A stretch of DNA of 64,000 nt from Streptomyces camelliae (GTDB lineage: Bacteria > Actinomycetota > Actinomycetes > Streptomycetales > Streptomycetaceae). The stretch spans positions 8,060,001-8,124,000 of the forward strand of contig NZ_CP115300.1 of assembly GCF_027625935.1 (NCBI RefSeq), given 5' to 3'. The position numbers and the translations under genes were made by a program. Below are positions 40,685-49,228 of the stretch, one piece after another. Under the pieces are notes generated by a model. The model was not told the DNA's origin. It was given only the letters and a program-made list of their open reading frames with translations, and did not search any database. How positions within the stretch are numbered: position 1 is the stretch's first letter; each line of letters opens with the position of its first letter.

Positions 40685-42094
40685 ATGACCGCCGCCACCC
40701 GCAGCGAGCACGATCTGCTCGGCGACCGTGACGTACCCGCCGACGCCTACTGGGGTGTGCACACCCTGCGTGCCACCGAGAACTTTCCCATCACCGGTAC
40801 GCCGATCTCCGCGTACCCGCATCTGATCGACGCCCTGGCCGCCGTCAAGGAGGCCGCCGCGCTCGCCAACGAGGAACTCGGGCTGCTGGCGCCCGAGAAG
40901 GCGCAGGCGATCGTCGCCGCCTGCCGGGAGATCCGGGCGGGCAAGCTGCACGACCAGTTCGTCGTCGACGTCATCCAGGGCGGTGCCGGCACGTCCACCA
41001 ACATGAACGCCAACGAGGTCGTGGCGAACCGGGCGCTGGAACTGCTCGGACACGCCAAGGGCGCGTACGCGTATCTGCACCCCAACGAGGACGTCAACCT
41101 GGGTCAGTCGACCAATGACGTCTACCCGACCGCCGTCAAGATAGCGACGGTCTTCGCGGTGCGTGGACTGCTCAAGGCGATGGCTGTACTGCAGGACTCG
41201 TTCGCCCGTAAGGCCGTCGAGTTCCGTGACGTGCTCAAGATGGGCCGTACACAGTTGCAGGACGCCGTGCCGATGACGCTCGGCCAGGAGTTCTCCGCCT
41301 ACGCCGTCATGATCGAGGAGGACCGCAGCCGTCTCGCCGAGGCCGTCGAGCTGATCCATGAGATCAACCTCGGTGCCACGGCGATCGGCACGGGCCTCAA
41401 CGCGCCCGCCGGCTACGCCGAGGCCGCCCGCCGCCACCTGGCCGCGATCACCGGGCTGCCGCTGGTCACCGCCGCCAACCTGGTGGAGGCCACCCAGGAC
41501 TGCGGTGCCTTCGTCCAGATGTCCGGCGTGCTCAAGCGGATCGCGGTCAAGCTCTCCAAGAGCTGCAACGACCTCAGGCTGCTGTCCTCCGGTCCGCGCG
41601 CGGGCCTCGGCGAGATCAACCTGCCGCCGGTGCAGGCCGGTTCGTCGATCATGCCGGGCAAGGTCAACCCGGTCATCCCCGAGGTCGTCAACCAGGTCGC
41701 CTTCGAGGTGATCGGCAACGACGTCGCCATCACCATGGCCGCCGAGGCCGGACAGCTCCAGCTCAACGCCTTCGAGCCGATCATCCTGCACTCCCTGTCG
41801 GAGTCGGTCACGCATCTGCAGAGCGCCTGCCTCACGCTGGCCGAGCGCTGCGTGAACGGCATCACCGCCAACACCGAGCGGCTGCGCGCGAGCGTCGAGA
41901 ACTCCATCGGCCTGGTCACCGCGCTCAACCCGCACATCGGCTACACCGCGGCGACCGACATCGCCAAGGAGGCCCTCGTCACGGGCCGCGGGGTGGCCGA
42001 ACTCGTGCTGGAGAAGGGCCTGCTGCCCGCCGAGCGGCTGGCCGAGCTGCTGCGTCCGGAGATCGTCGCGGGCAGTGCGGCACCGGTCGCCTGA
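40685..42094 (+). CDS. aspA: Aspartate ammonia-lyase
   Basis: A 469-residue enzyme of the fumarase/aspartase superfamily, which removes ammonia from aspartate to give fumarate. Landmarks: SEHDLLGDRDVPADAYWGVH, the substrate loop GGAGTSTNMNANEV, QSTNDVYPTA, and the flexible signature loop GSSIMPGKVNP, whose Ser is the catalytic base. TSTNMNANEV with the aspartase-specific 'LLGxxxVPxxxYYGxxT'-like N-terminus favours aspartase over fumarase. Fourth gene of the operon; 51 bp after the asparaginase stop, so a separate ribosome entry is used. Confidence 0.92.
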   Translation: MTAATRSEHDLLGDRDVPADAYWGVHTLRATENFPITGTPISAYPHLIDALAAVKEAAALANEELGLLAPEKAQAIVAACREIRAGKLHDQFVVDVIQGGAGTSTNMNANEVVANRALELLGHAKGAYAYLHPNEDVNLGQSTNDVYPTAVKIATVFAVRGLLKAMAVLQDSFARKAVEFRDVLKMGRTQLQDAVPMTLGQEFSAYAVMIEEDRSRLAEAVELIHEINLGATAIGTGLNAPAGYAEAARRHLAAITGLPLVTAANLVEATQDCGAFVQMSGVLKRIAVKLSKSCNDLRLLSSGPRAGLGEINLPPVQAGSSIMPGKVNPVIPEVVNQVAFEVIGNDVAITMAAEAGQLQLNAFEPIILHSLSESVTHLQSACLTLAERCVNGITANTERLRASVENSIGLVTALNPHIGYTAATDIAKEALVTGRGVAELVLEKGLLPAERLAELLRPEIVAGSAAPVA

Positions 42095-42143
42095 CCTGCG
42101 GTGACGCGGGCCCGATGACGCTCCGGGACCGGCGGGAGGCACA

Positions 42144-43082
42144 ATGGTGATCATGACAATGACGTCGTCCCACACCTTTCTGCCGGTCCTGGAGCGCATC
42201 GCCGAGGAGATAGGCCGCACCCCCGGCCGCGGCCGTCCCGCCGACTACATCCCGGCCCTCGCCGCCCGCGATCCGCGCAGCTTCGGCATGGCGGTCGCCG
42301 AGCTGGACGGCACCGTGTACGGGGTGGGGGAGTGGCGGGAGCCGTTCTCCGCGCAGTCCATCACCAAGGTCTTCACGCTCGCCCTGGACCTGGCCCGCGA
42401 GGGCGACGAACTCTGGGAGCACGTGGGCCGTGAACCCTCCGGCAACCCGTTCAACTCCCTGGTCCAGCTGGAGTACGAGAACGGCATCCCGCGGAATCCT
42501 TTCATCAACGCGGGCGCGCTCGTCGTCACCGACCGCCTCCACACCCGTACCGGCGACGCGGCCGGACATCTCCTGGACTTCCTGCGCGCCGAGAGCGGCA
42601 ACCCGGCGCTGGACTTCGACAAGGAAGTCGCCGCCTCCGAGACCGCCCACGGCGACCGCAACGCCGCCCTCGCCCACTTCATGGCGTCCTACGGCAACAT
42701 CGACAACGACGTACCGGTCCTGCTCGACCAGTACTTCCGGCAGTGCTCCGTCGCCGCCACCTGCGCCGACCTGGCCCTGGCCACCGGCTTCCTCGCCCGG
42801 CACGGCATCCGCGCCGACGGCGGGCGGCTGCTCACCCGCAGCCAGGCCAAGCAGGTCAACGCGGTGATGCTGACCTGCGGGACGTACGACGCGGCCGGAG
42901 ACTTCGCCTACCGCGTGGGCCTGCCCGGCAAGAGCGGCGTCGGCGGCGGCATCATCGCGGTCGTACCCGGCCGCTGCACGCTGTGCGTGTGGAGCCCCGG
43001 GCTGGACGAGCGGGGCAACTCGGTGGCGGGGGTGGCGGCCCTGGACCGTTTCACGACGCTCACCGGACTGTCGGTGTTCTGA
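42144..43082 (+). CDS. glsA: Glutaminase (GlsA-type, serine-dependent beta-lactamase fold)
   Basis: A 312-residue glutaminase converting glutamine to glutamate and ammonia. Catalytic Ser72 and Lys75 in FSAQSITKVF; NPFNSLVQLEYENGIPRNPF (read in parts) with the substrate-binding Asn, and the KSGVGGGIIA motif near the C-terminus. GGGAGG precedes ATG 42144. It follows aspA by 50 bp on the same strand and extends the locus to glutamine, so the five genes cover uptake and breakdown of both amide amino acids. Confidence 0.92.
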   Translation: MVIMTMTSSHTFLPVLERIAEEIGRTPGRGRPADYIPALAARDPRSFGMAVAELDGTVYGVGEWREPFSAQSITKVFTLALDLAREGDELWEHVGREPSGNPFNSLVQLEYENGIPRNPFINAGALVVTDRLHTRTGDAAGHLLDFLRAESGNPALDFDKEVAASETAHGDRNAALAHFMASYGNIDNDVPVLLDQYFRQCSVAATCADLALATGFLARHGIRADGGRLLTRSQAKQVNAVMLTCGTYDAAGDFAYRVGLPGKSGVGGGIIAVVPGRCTLCVWSPGLDERGNSVAGVAALDRFTTLTGLSVF

Positions 43083-43202
43083 CGGGTGCCCCGCGCGCCT
43101 TGGCCGGTTCCCACCCCCGCCGGTCACATCTCGGCCCCCGCCCGGTGGGCTCGCCGTATCCTTCCGGCCACCCGGCGTTGACACGCTGAAGCAGTGTTGG
43201 CC

Positions 43203-44606
43203 ATGGCATTCCCCGTCGATCTCCGCCGCTGCCGGCTGCTCGGGCTGGCCGGTACCGCCTTTCTCGCGCTGGGCGGTGAGACCGCCGGTGCGCTGCCGGT
43301 GCAGGACCTGCTGGCGCCCGCCTCGGCGCGGGCGGCGCTCGGGCTGGTCGGCGTGTACTTCGGTGTCGTCCTGCTGATAGCGGCCTGGGTGCTGCTCGGC
43401 CGGCTGGTGCGCGGACCGCGGCCACCGAGCCCGCGTGCCCTGCTGCTCGTGCTGGCCGCGTGGACGGCCCCGCTGCTGCTCGCCCCGCCGCTGTTCAGCC
43501 GGGACGTCTACAGCTATCTCGCGCAGGGCGCCATGGTCGACGCCCACATGGACGTCTACGCCCACGGTCCGGACCAGCTCGGTGGCCCGCTCGCCGACGA
43601 GGTCGCGCCGATGTGGCAGCACACCGGCGCCCCCTACGGCCCCGCCTTCCTCGGGCTGGCCTCCGCACTGTCCGGCCTGACCCGCGGCGAACTGCCCGCG
43701 GGCCTGCTCGGCATGCGCCTGGTCGCCCTGCTCGGTGTGGCCCTCATGGCGCTCGCGCTGCCCCGGCTCGCCCGGCACAGCGGCGCCGACCCGGCCGCGG
43801 CCCTGTGGCTCGGCGCCCTCAACCCGCTCGTCCTGCTGCACCTCGTGGCGGGCGCCCACAACGACGCCCTCATGCTCGGCCTGCTGGGGCTCGGCCTGGT
43901 CGCCGCGCGCTCCCCAAGGCCGGCCGCCGGGATCGGCGCGGCCGTCCTCGTCACGCTGGGTGCTCTGGTCAAGGCGCCGGCCGGGCTCGGACTCCTGGCG
44001 GTGCTCGCCCTTCAGGTCCGCTCCGGCCGCCGTCCGCTGCCCGCCCTCCTGACCACCGCGGCCGCCTCCGCCGCGACCACGGTCGCCGCCACCGCCGTAG
44101 CCGGTACGGGCTACGGCTGGATCGGCGCTCTGGCCACGCCGGTCTCCCCGCACAACTGGGCCCTGACCAGCCTGCTCGGCCGGGCCACCGGTGCCCTGCT
44201 GGACCACCTCGGCAGCGGCCTGGCCCCGCTCGCCGTTCCGGCCTGGCATCTGCTGGGCCTCGCAGTCACCGCCGTCCTCGTCGCGCTGATATGGCTCCGG
44301 CTGCGCCTCAGACCCGTGTACGCGCTCGGTCTGAGCCTGCTGACCGTCGCCGTGTTCGGCCCGGCGATCCGCCCCTGGTACGTGCTGTGGGGCCTGTTCC
44401 TCATCGCCGCCGCCGCGCCCGACACCTCGGTACGACACCGGGTCGCGGCCCTGGCCGGTGTCCTCGCCCTCGCCGTCCTGCCCAGCGGCGGTCCCGCCGA
44501 TCCCGGCCAGCTGGTGCTCGCCGTCTCCGGCGGGGTGCTCGGCGTGGTCGTCCTGTGGCAGGCCCACCTGGCGGCCCAGGCCCCGGCGCCGGGACGTACG
44601 GCGTGA
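43203..44606 (+). CDS. MptB-like polyprenol-phosphomannose-dependent mannosyltransferase (GT-C)
   Basis: About 467 residues and 12-13 hydrophobic helices. The extracytoplasmic loop after the second to third helix carries PPLFSRDVYSYLAQG, the acidic GT-C catalytic motif of the actinobacterial MptA/MptB family, and HTGAPYGPAFLGL; IRPWYVLWGLFLI lies near the end. These enzymes add alpha-1,6-mannose from polyprenyl-phosphomannose outside the membrane in lipomannan synthesis in mycobacteria. The glycan in Streptomyces is unknown. Overlaps the next GT gene (GTGA). GTG 43194 is an alternative start. Confidence 0.85.
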   Translation: MAFPVDLRRCRLLGLAGTAFLALGGETAGALPVQDLLAPASARAALGLVGVYFGVVLLIAAWVLLGRLVRGPRPPSPRALLLVLAAWTAPLLLAPPLFSRDVYSYLAQGAMVDAHMDVYAHGPDQLGGPLADEVAPMWQHTGAPYGPAFLGLASALSGLTRGELPAGLLGMRLVALLGVALMALALPRLARHSGADPAAALWLGALNPLVLLHLVAGAHNDALMLGLLGLGLVAARSPRPAAGIGAAVLVTLGALVKAPAGLGLLAVLALQVRSGRRPLPALLTTAAASAATTVAATAVAGTGYGWIGALATPVSPHNWALTSLLGRATGALLDHLGSGLAPLAVPAWHLLGLAVTAVLVALIWLRLRLRPVYALGLSLLTVAVFGPAIRPWYVLWGLFLIAAAAPDTSVRHRVAALAGVLALAVLPSGGPADPGQLVLAVSGGVLGVVVLWQAHLAAQAPAPGRTA

Positions 44607-45961
44607 GCGCGCTCGGAGTGACCGGGCCGCGCACGACCCGGGGCCGGCTGCTGCTGGTCCTGGTCCTCGCCGCCGCGGTCACCGTCTTCACCGCGACCGT
44701 GCCGCTGCTGCGCGACTTCTTCGACCTGCGTGTCTACTACGGGACCGTGCACACCTGGGTGCACCACGGGGGCCGCATCTACGACTACCACGTCCCCGGC
44801 ACCGCCTACGGCTTCACCTATCCGCCGTTCGCCGCCCTCGCCATGCTGCCGCTGGCCCTGCTCGGCCGGACCACCGCGATCGCGCTGTCGCTGCTGGTGA
44901 ACCTGGCCGCGCTCGCGATGGTCCTGTGGATCCTGGCCGGCTCCGGCCGCCGGCGGTACGGCTGGTACCGCTGGTCGCTCGCCCTGTGTGCGCTCGCGCT
45001 GTTCGAACCGCTGCGGGACACCTTCAGCTTCGGCCAGGTCAATCTGGTGCTCCTCGCCCTCGTCCTCGGTGACTGCCGGCTGCTGACGAGCGGCCGGGGG
45101 CGCTGGGCGGGCGCCGGGATCGGGCTCGCCGCCGCCGTGAAGCTGACGCCCGCCCTGTTCATCGGCCTGCTGCTGCTCGCCGGGCGCCGCCGGGCGGCCG
45201 GTGTCGCGACGGCCGTGGCCGTCGCGGCGAGCGCGCTCGCGGCCTGGGCGGACCCGAGCGCGTCCCGCTTCTACTGGACCGAGGCGCTGTGGGACACCAG
45301 CCGGGTCGGCCGCCTCGCCTACGTCTCGAACCAGTCGCTGCAGGGTGTGCTGGCCCGCCTCGGCGAGACCGGCCGCCCGCTGTGGGCCACGGCGGTCCTG
45401 CTGACCTTGTGCGTGTGGGCCTGGCGGGCCCGGCGGGCGGTGACGGCCGGGGACTGGACGGCGGCCTTCGCGCTCACCGGCGCGGCGGCCTGTCTGGTCA
45501 GCCCGATCACCTGGGTTCATCACCTGGTGTGGCTGCTGCCGTCGTTCGCGGTCCTGGTCCGCGCCGGGCACCCGCGCATCGCGGGGGGCCTGTACGCGGT
45601 GATGTGCACGAGCGTGGTGTGGCTCTGGTACGACGGCGCCTCGGGCGTCGGCGGGTTCCTCGGCGGCAACCTCTACACGTGGATCACCTTGGGCCTGCTT
45701 CTCGGCCTGCCGGTGGGTCAGTCGCGCGAGGCCTTGCCCCTGGCCCGCAGCACCAGCGCCACGGCCGCCCCGGCGCCGATCCCCGAGAGCCCCGCGACGA
45801 GCGCGGTACCGGACCAGCCCGATTCGTCGTCCGGGACCCGCGACGCGGCCGCGGCCACCGGTACCGCCGGTTTCGCCGGGCGGGGCTTGACGCGCAGCCC
45901 GTCCAGCGAGCCGACCGGATCGACCCGCCCGGCCGCGTCGAAGCCCCAGTCCAGCAGCTGA
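44603..45961 (+). CDS. GT87 polyprenol-dependent alpha-mannosyltransferase, with C-terminus read through an antisense gene
   Basis: A 452-residue frame from GTG 44603 (GTGA overlap with the MptB-like gene). Residues 1-~375 are a normal GT87 protein with about ten helices: LLRDFFDLRVYYGTVHTW with the catalytic Asp, YGFTYPPFAALAMLPLALL (part), GQVNLVLLALVLGD, KLTPALF and SPITWVHHLVWLLPS. The remaining ~80 residues, from about base 45718 on, are Ser/Pro/Ala-rich and exactly antisense to the C-terminus of the carboxypeptidase gene. The first stop is at 45959-45961, so the overlap is 244 bp. Either the long tail is real or the true stop was lost. Role: transfer of mannose from a lipid carrier, with the preceding gene. 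Confidence 0.8.
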   Translation: MSALGVTGPRTTRGRLLLVLVLAAAVTVFTATVPLLRDFFDLRVYYGTVHTWVHHGGRIYDYHVPGTAYGFTYPPFAALAMLPLALLGRTTAIALSLLVNLAALAMVLWILAGSGRRRYGWYRWSLALCALALFEPLRDTFSFGQVNLVLLALVLGDCRLLTSGRGRWAGAGIGLAAAVKLTPALFIGLLLLAGRRRAAGVATAVAVAASALAAWADPSASRFYWTEALWDTSRVGRLAYVSNQSLQGVLARLGETGRPLWATAVLLTLCVWAWRARRAVTAGDWTAAFALTGAAACLVSPITWVHHLVWLLPSFAVLVRAGHPRIAGGLYAVMCTSVVWLWYDGASGVGGFLGGNLYTWITLGLLLGLPVGQSREALPLARSTSATAAPAPIPESPATSAVPDQPDSSSGTRDAAAATGTAGFAGRGLTRSPSSEPTGSTRPAASKPQSSS

Positions 45962-46893
45962 CGGGCCTCGTTGTACACCGTGAACCCGCCGCCCGCCTGA
46001 GGGTTCATCACGGTCACCACGAGCGTGCGCCCGTGGCGGCGGGCCGCGGCCACCAGGGTGTTGCCCGCGTGGGACGTGTAGCCGTTCTTGATGCCGATCA
46101 GCCCCGGATACGGTGCGACGCCGTCCCGGCCGGTCAGGAGCCGATTGGTGTTCGAGATCCCGAACGCCCATCCGTCGGCGGGGAACGTGGCCTCGGCGGT
46201 GGAGCAGTAGCGGGCGAAGTCGGGGTTGCGCAGCCCCTCCCGGCCGAAGACCGCCAGGTCGTAGGCGGAGGACACCTGGCCGTCCGCGTCGTAGCCGTCG
46301 GGGGAGACGACATGGGTGTCCAGGGCGCCGAGCGAGCGGGCCTTGGCCTGCATCCGCGCGGCCGTGGCGTCCCATCCGCCGGCCATCGAGGCGAGCACGT
46401 GCACGGCGTCGTTGCCGGACCTGAGGAACACCCCGCGCCACAGATCGGCCACGTCGTAGGTGCGCCCCTCCTGAATGCCGACCAGGCTGCTGCCCGGGCC
46501 GATGTCCGCCAGCTCCGCGTCCCGCACGGTGTGCCGCATCCCGCCCGGCAGCTCGGGCAGCACGGTGAGGGCGAACAGCGTCTTCAGGGTGCTGGCCGGC
46601 GGCAGCCTGAGGTGGGCGTCGCTCGCGGCCAGCACGTCCCCGCTGCCGGCGTCGGCCACCACCCAGGACAGCGCCGACACCTCCGGCACCTCGGGCGCCC
46701 CCCGGTGCGGCCGGACCTGCGTACCTGAGCGGTACAGCTGGGACGGCCCGGGCATCACCGCCTGGGGGCCGGGCGGAGCGGGGTCCCCCGTGTGCTGCCC
46801 GGCGAAGACGGCGCCCGGCGCGAGCGCCAGCACCCCCGTCACGCACAGGGAACAGGCCGACAGGGCCGCCCGATGAGAAAGTCCGGTGATCAT
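45718..46893 (-). CDS. D-alanyl-D-alanine carboxypeptidase (PBP5/6, DacC-like)
   Basis: A 391-residue secreted and membrane-anchored penicillin-binding protein: signal peptide (ACSLCVTGVLALAPGAVFAG), active-site motifs Ser101-x-x-Lys104 in PPASTLKTL, SGN at 159-161 (RSGNDA) and the KTG-equivalent KNG at 269-271 (GIKNGYTSHAGN). A Pro-rich linker and C-terminal helix (TALVAGLSGIGAGAAVALVL) with basic tail anchor it. It trims the terminal D-Ala of peptidoglycan stem peptides. Start ATG 46893. The 3' end overlaps the convergent GT87 frame by 244 bp. Confidence 0.9.
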   Translation of the reverse strand: MITGLSHRAALSACSLCVTGVLALAPGAVFAGQHTGDPAPPGPQAVMPGPSQLYRSGTQVRPHRGAPEVPEVSALSWVVADAGSGDVLAASDAHLRLPPASTLKTLFALTVLPELPGGMRHTVRDAELADIGPGSSLVGIQEGRTYDVADLWRGVFLRSGNDAVHVLASMAGGWDATAARMQAKARSLGALDTHVVSPDGYDADGQVSSAYDLAVFGREGLRNPDFARYCSTAEATFPADGWAFGISNTNRLLTGRDGVAPYPGLIGIKNGYTSHAGNTLVAAARRHGRTLVVTVMNPQAGGGFTVYNEARQLLDWGFDAAGRVDPVGSLDGLRVKPRPAKPAVPVAAAASRVPDDESGWSGTALVAGLSGIGAGAAVALVLRARGKASRD

Positions 46894-47000
46894 GTGATCA
46901 ACGTACGAATACCTCTCTCGTTCTTCGCGCCCTCCGGGCCGTTCGGCCCACGCGAGCAACCCGGACGAGGCACCCCGGGCGAGGCGTGCCGGGGCGGTGG

Positions 47001-48149
47001 TCAGCCGGCCGGCAGTGTGGGCCGGATCTGCCGCAGGAACGCGGCGTTGCCGGGGGTGGCGCGCAGCCGCTCCAGCAGGGTCTCCAGTCCGGAGGGACCG
47101 CCCTCCCGGCCGCGCAGCACGCGGCGCAGCCCGTGCACGGCCGTCAACTCGGCCGGGGTGAGCAGGAGTTCCTCGCGACGGGTGCCGGTGGCGTCGATGT
47201 CCACGGCGGGGAAGAGGCGGCGGGCGGCCGCCTCCCGGTCGAGGCGCAGCTCCATGTTGCCGGTGCTCTTCAGCTCCTCGAAGTAGTACTGGTCGGCGCG
47301 GGAGCCCGTGTCCACCAGCACGGTGGCGAGGATGGTGAGCGAGCCGCCCTCCTCGGCCTGGCGGGCGGCGCCGAAGAACCGCTTCGGGCCGAGCAGCGCA
47401 CCGGCGTCGACACCGCCGCTCAGGGTGCGTCCGCCGGCGGCGGAGGCGTTGTTGTGGGCCCGGCACAGCCGGGTCAGCGAGTCCAGCAGGACGACGACGT
47501 CCTCGCCGGCCTCGACCAGGCGCTTGGCCCGCTCGACGACGAGTTCGGCGAGCGCGATGTGCTCCTTGGGCGTCCGGTCGAAGGTGGAGGCGTACACCTC
47601 GCCGCGCACCGAGCGGCGCATCTCGGTGACCTCCTCGGGCCGCTCGTCCAGCAGCAGGACCATCAGCCGGCACTCGGGGTGATTGCCGGCCACGGCCGCG
47701 GCGAGCTGCTGGAGCAGCACCGTCTTGCCGCTCTTCGGCGGGGCCACGATCAGGCCGCGCTGGCCCTTGCCGACCGGCGCGAGCAGATCGGTGACCCGGC
47801 CGGCCGGCCCGGAGGCGGGGTGTTCGAGGCGGAGGCGGTCGTGCGGGTGGAGCGGGGTGAGGTCGCCGAAGCGGCGCCGGCCGACCGGGCCCGCCGGATC
47901 GCGGCCCTCGATGCGCGTGATCTCGGTCAGTGCCCGCCGCTCGCCCCGGACGCCCTCGACGAGGTCGCCCTTGCGCAGCCCGTGGCGCCGGATCAGGGCC
48001 GTGGGGACCTGGGGGTCGGCCGGGGCGGACAGGAGGTTCGTGGCCCGCAGACATCCCTTCCCCTGCGCGTCGATGTCGAGGACACCGGTGACGAGCCGGG
48101 CAGCCGGGGCCTGTGGGACCACGGGAGGGTGGTCGAGTGTGGTGGTCAT
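47001..48149 (-). CDS. rho: Short Rho-type transcription termination factor (second copy)
   Basis: A 382-residue Rho. It has a reduced RNA-binding domain at ~20-85 (TGVLDIDAQGKGCLRATNLL), then the RecA-like ATPase: Walker A APPKSGKT at 136-143, LLDERPEEVTEMRRSV, Walker B VVVLLDSLTRLCRAHN, and the arginine-finger/Q-loop part (GALLGPKRFFGAARQAEEGG, RADQYYFEELKSTGNMELRL, in parts). The large Arg/Asp-rich N-terminal insertion of the main actinobacterial Rho (~650-700 residues) is missing, so this is an accessory copy with E. coli-like length. ATG 48149 with AAAGGA upstream; a 234-nt C-rich leader precedes it. Confidence 0.9.
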   Translation of the reverse strand: MTTTLDHPPVVPQAPAARLVTGVLDIDAQGKGCLRATNLLSAPADPQVPTALIRRHGLRKGDLVEGVRGERRALTEITRIEGRDPAGPVGRRRFGDLTPLHPHDRLRLEHPASGPAGRVTDLLAPVGKGQRGLIVAPPKSGKTVLLQQLAAAVAGNHPECRLMVLLLDERPEEVTEMRRSVRGEVYASTFDRTPKEHIALAELVVERAKRLVEAGEDVVVLLDSLTRLCRAHNNASAAGGRTLSGGVDAGALLGPKRFFGAARQAEEGGSLTILATVLVDTGSRADQYYFEELKSTGNMELRLDREAAARRLFPAVDIDATGTRREELLLTPAELTAVHGLRRVLRGREGGPSGLETLLERLRATPGNAAFLRQIRPTLPAG

Positions 48150-48389
48150 GGTGGGAGGTCCTTTCGCGGACGGGAGAAACAGCGTGGGAAGGGGGGAGAG
48201 GCCGCGAGCGGCAGGCGGACACATGCCTGCGGGCGGCGGGAACGACACCTCGGGGTACGGCGGAAACGACCTGGTCACGAGGTGTGCCGAGAAGAAGCCC
48301 GGGCCGGTCGAGAGTCCTGGCCGAAGGGCTGGTGGAGAGAAGAGCGACACCGGTGTCCGTACGACGGGACACACACATGCGCTGATCGC
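48150..48389 (-). promoter_or_regulatory. Long C-rich, G-poor leader of the second rho gene
   Basis: From the predicted start at ~48383 to the ATG at 48149 the transcript would carry ~234 nt of leader. On the RNA strand it is pyrimidine-rich, with stretches such as CTCTTCTCTCCACC and CCTCTCCCCCCTTCCC and few Gs: the composition of Rho loading (rut) sites. E. coli rho is autoregulated by Rho-dependent attenuation in its leader, so the same is plausible here. No conserved small ORF is convincing. Confidence 0.5.
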
Positions 48390-48417
48390 ACTATACCCGT
48401 ACGTCCGGTGACGTCAA
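48390..48417 (-). promoter_or_regulatory. Promoter of the second rho gene
   Basis: On the minus strand TTGACG (48412-48417), 16 bp, TATAGT (48390-48395): a near-consensus vegetative promoter. Confidence 0.75.
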
Positions 48418-48500
48418 CATGAGGGCGTCCACGTCTATTCCCGCCCTGCCCGACCGTCAGAAGAACCCCGTGGAACTTCCTCCCGCCCGGCCCCGTCCCC

Positions 48501-49176
48501 TCCGGCCCCCTTCGGCGGCTGCTCGTACGCCGTCAACGCGCGCCTGCGGGTGCAGGGCACCGTGGGCCCCGGTCGAACTGCCCGGCGGCATCGAGGGGAT
48601 GGCCGTACGCGGGCACGACGCGCTCAAGGAGTCCCTCCGGCATCCCGAAGTCGCCAAGGACACAAGGCACTTCACGCCTTGCGGGAGGGGCGGAACGCTC
48701 CCGGCCTGCCGCCGCCGACCTTCGCGACCGTACGGGGCATGGCCACCGCCGACGGCGACGACCACCGTCGGCTGCGGTCCCCCAGGCCGGCCGCGCCTTC
48801 ACCCCGCGCCGGGTGGCGTAACTACGGTCCCGATCGTGGAGTTGACCGGGCAGTCATCGAACTCATCGGGGTGGACGTCGTGTTCCGTGACCGGCTGCAT
48901 CACGTGAGCAATCAGGTCCTGGCCACCGGCATCACGCCGGCCCGGGCCGGTGCCGCCAGCCGTGAACTCGTCGCCGTGCTCGGTGAGATCGCCGCGGCGA
49001 AGGCCGCGCAACCGGCCAGGAGGCCGCGATCGCGCTGGAGCGGCTGTTCTCCCGGTTCCCCCGACCTCCAACTCGCCGCACGCGAAGCCGACTTGCCGCC
49101 GCACTCCGGCTTCGCCGGCAACAGCGTCCGCACGGACCCTGCCGTCCGCCTCCGGCGGTATGTCCCCAGACCGTAA
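48501..49176 (+). pseudogene. Decayed cytochrome P450
   Basis: Pieces of a Streptomyces P450 appear in order but in different frames. First come SYAVNARLRVQG and PVELPGGIEGMAVRGHDALK with HPEVAKDTRHFT. After a frame change follow FATVRGMATADGDDHRRLRS and, in another frame, QAGRAFTPRRVA. Next are DVVFRDRLHHVSNQVLATGI and AASRELVAVLGEIAAAKAAQP, then a jump straight to the C-terminal EAAIALERLFSRFP and DLPPHSGFAGNSVRT. The I helix, the ExxR motif and the heme-binding Cys loop are missing. With at least three frameshifts and one large internal deletion it cannot make an active enzyme. Confidence 0.82.
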
Positions 49177-49228
49177 CGATCCCGGACGTCAGGGGACTTG
49201 ACCGATAAGCGTGCACTATGTTCAGGAC

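Noticed and set aside
48150..48378. Leader peptide (MCVSRRTDTGV...) or an extended Rho N-terminus from GTG 48374
   Set aside because: The frames have no stop where a leader peptide should end or no Rho-like sequence; the ATG at 48149 with its ribosome binding site fits the family.
49198..49222. TTGACC and TATGTT as a full promoter for the Pro/Gln-rich membrane protein
   Set aside because: The two boxes are only 13 bp apart, too close for a sigma-70-type promoter; only the -10 spacing to the start codon is suggestive.
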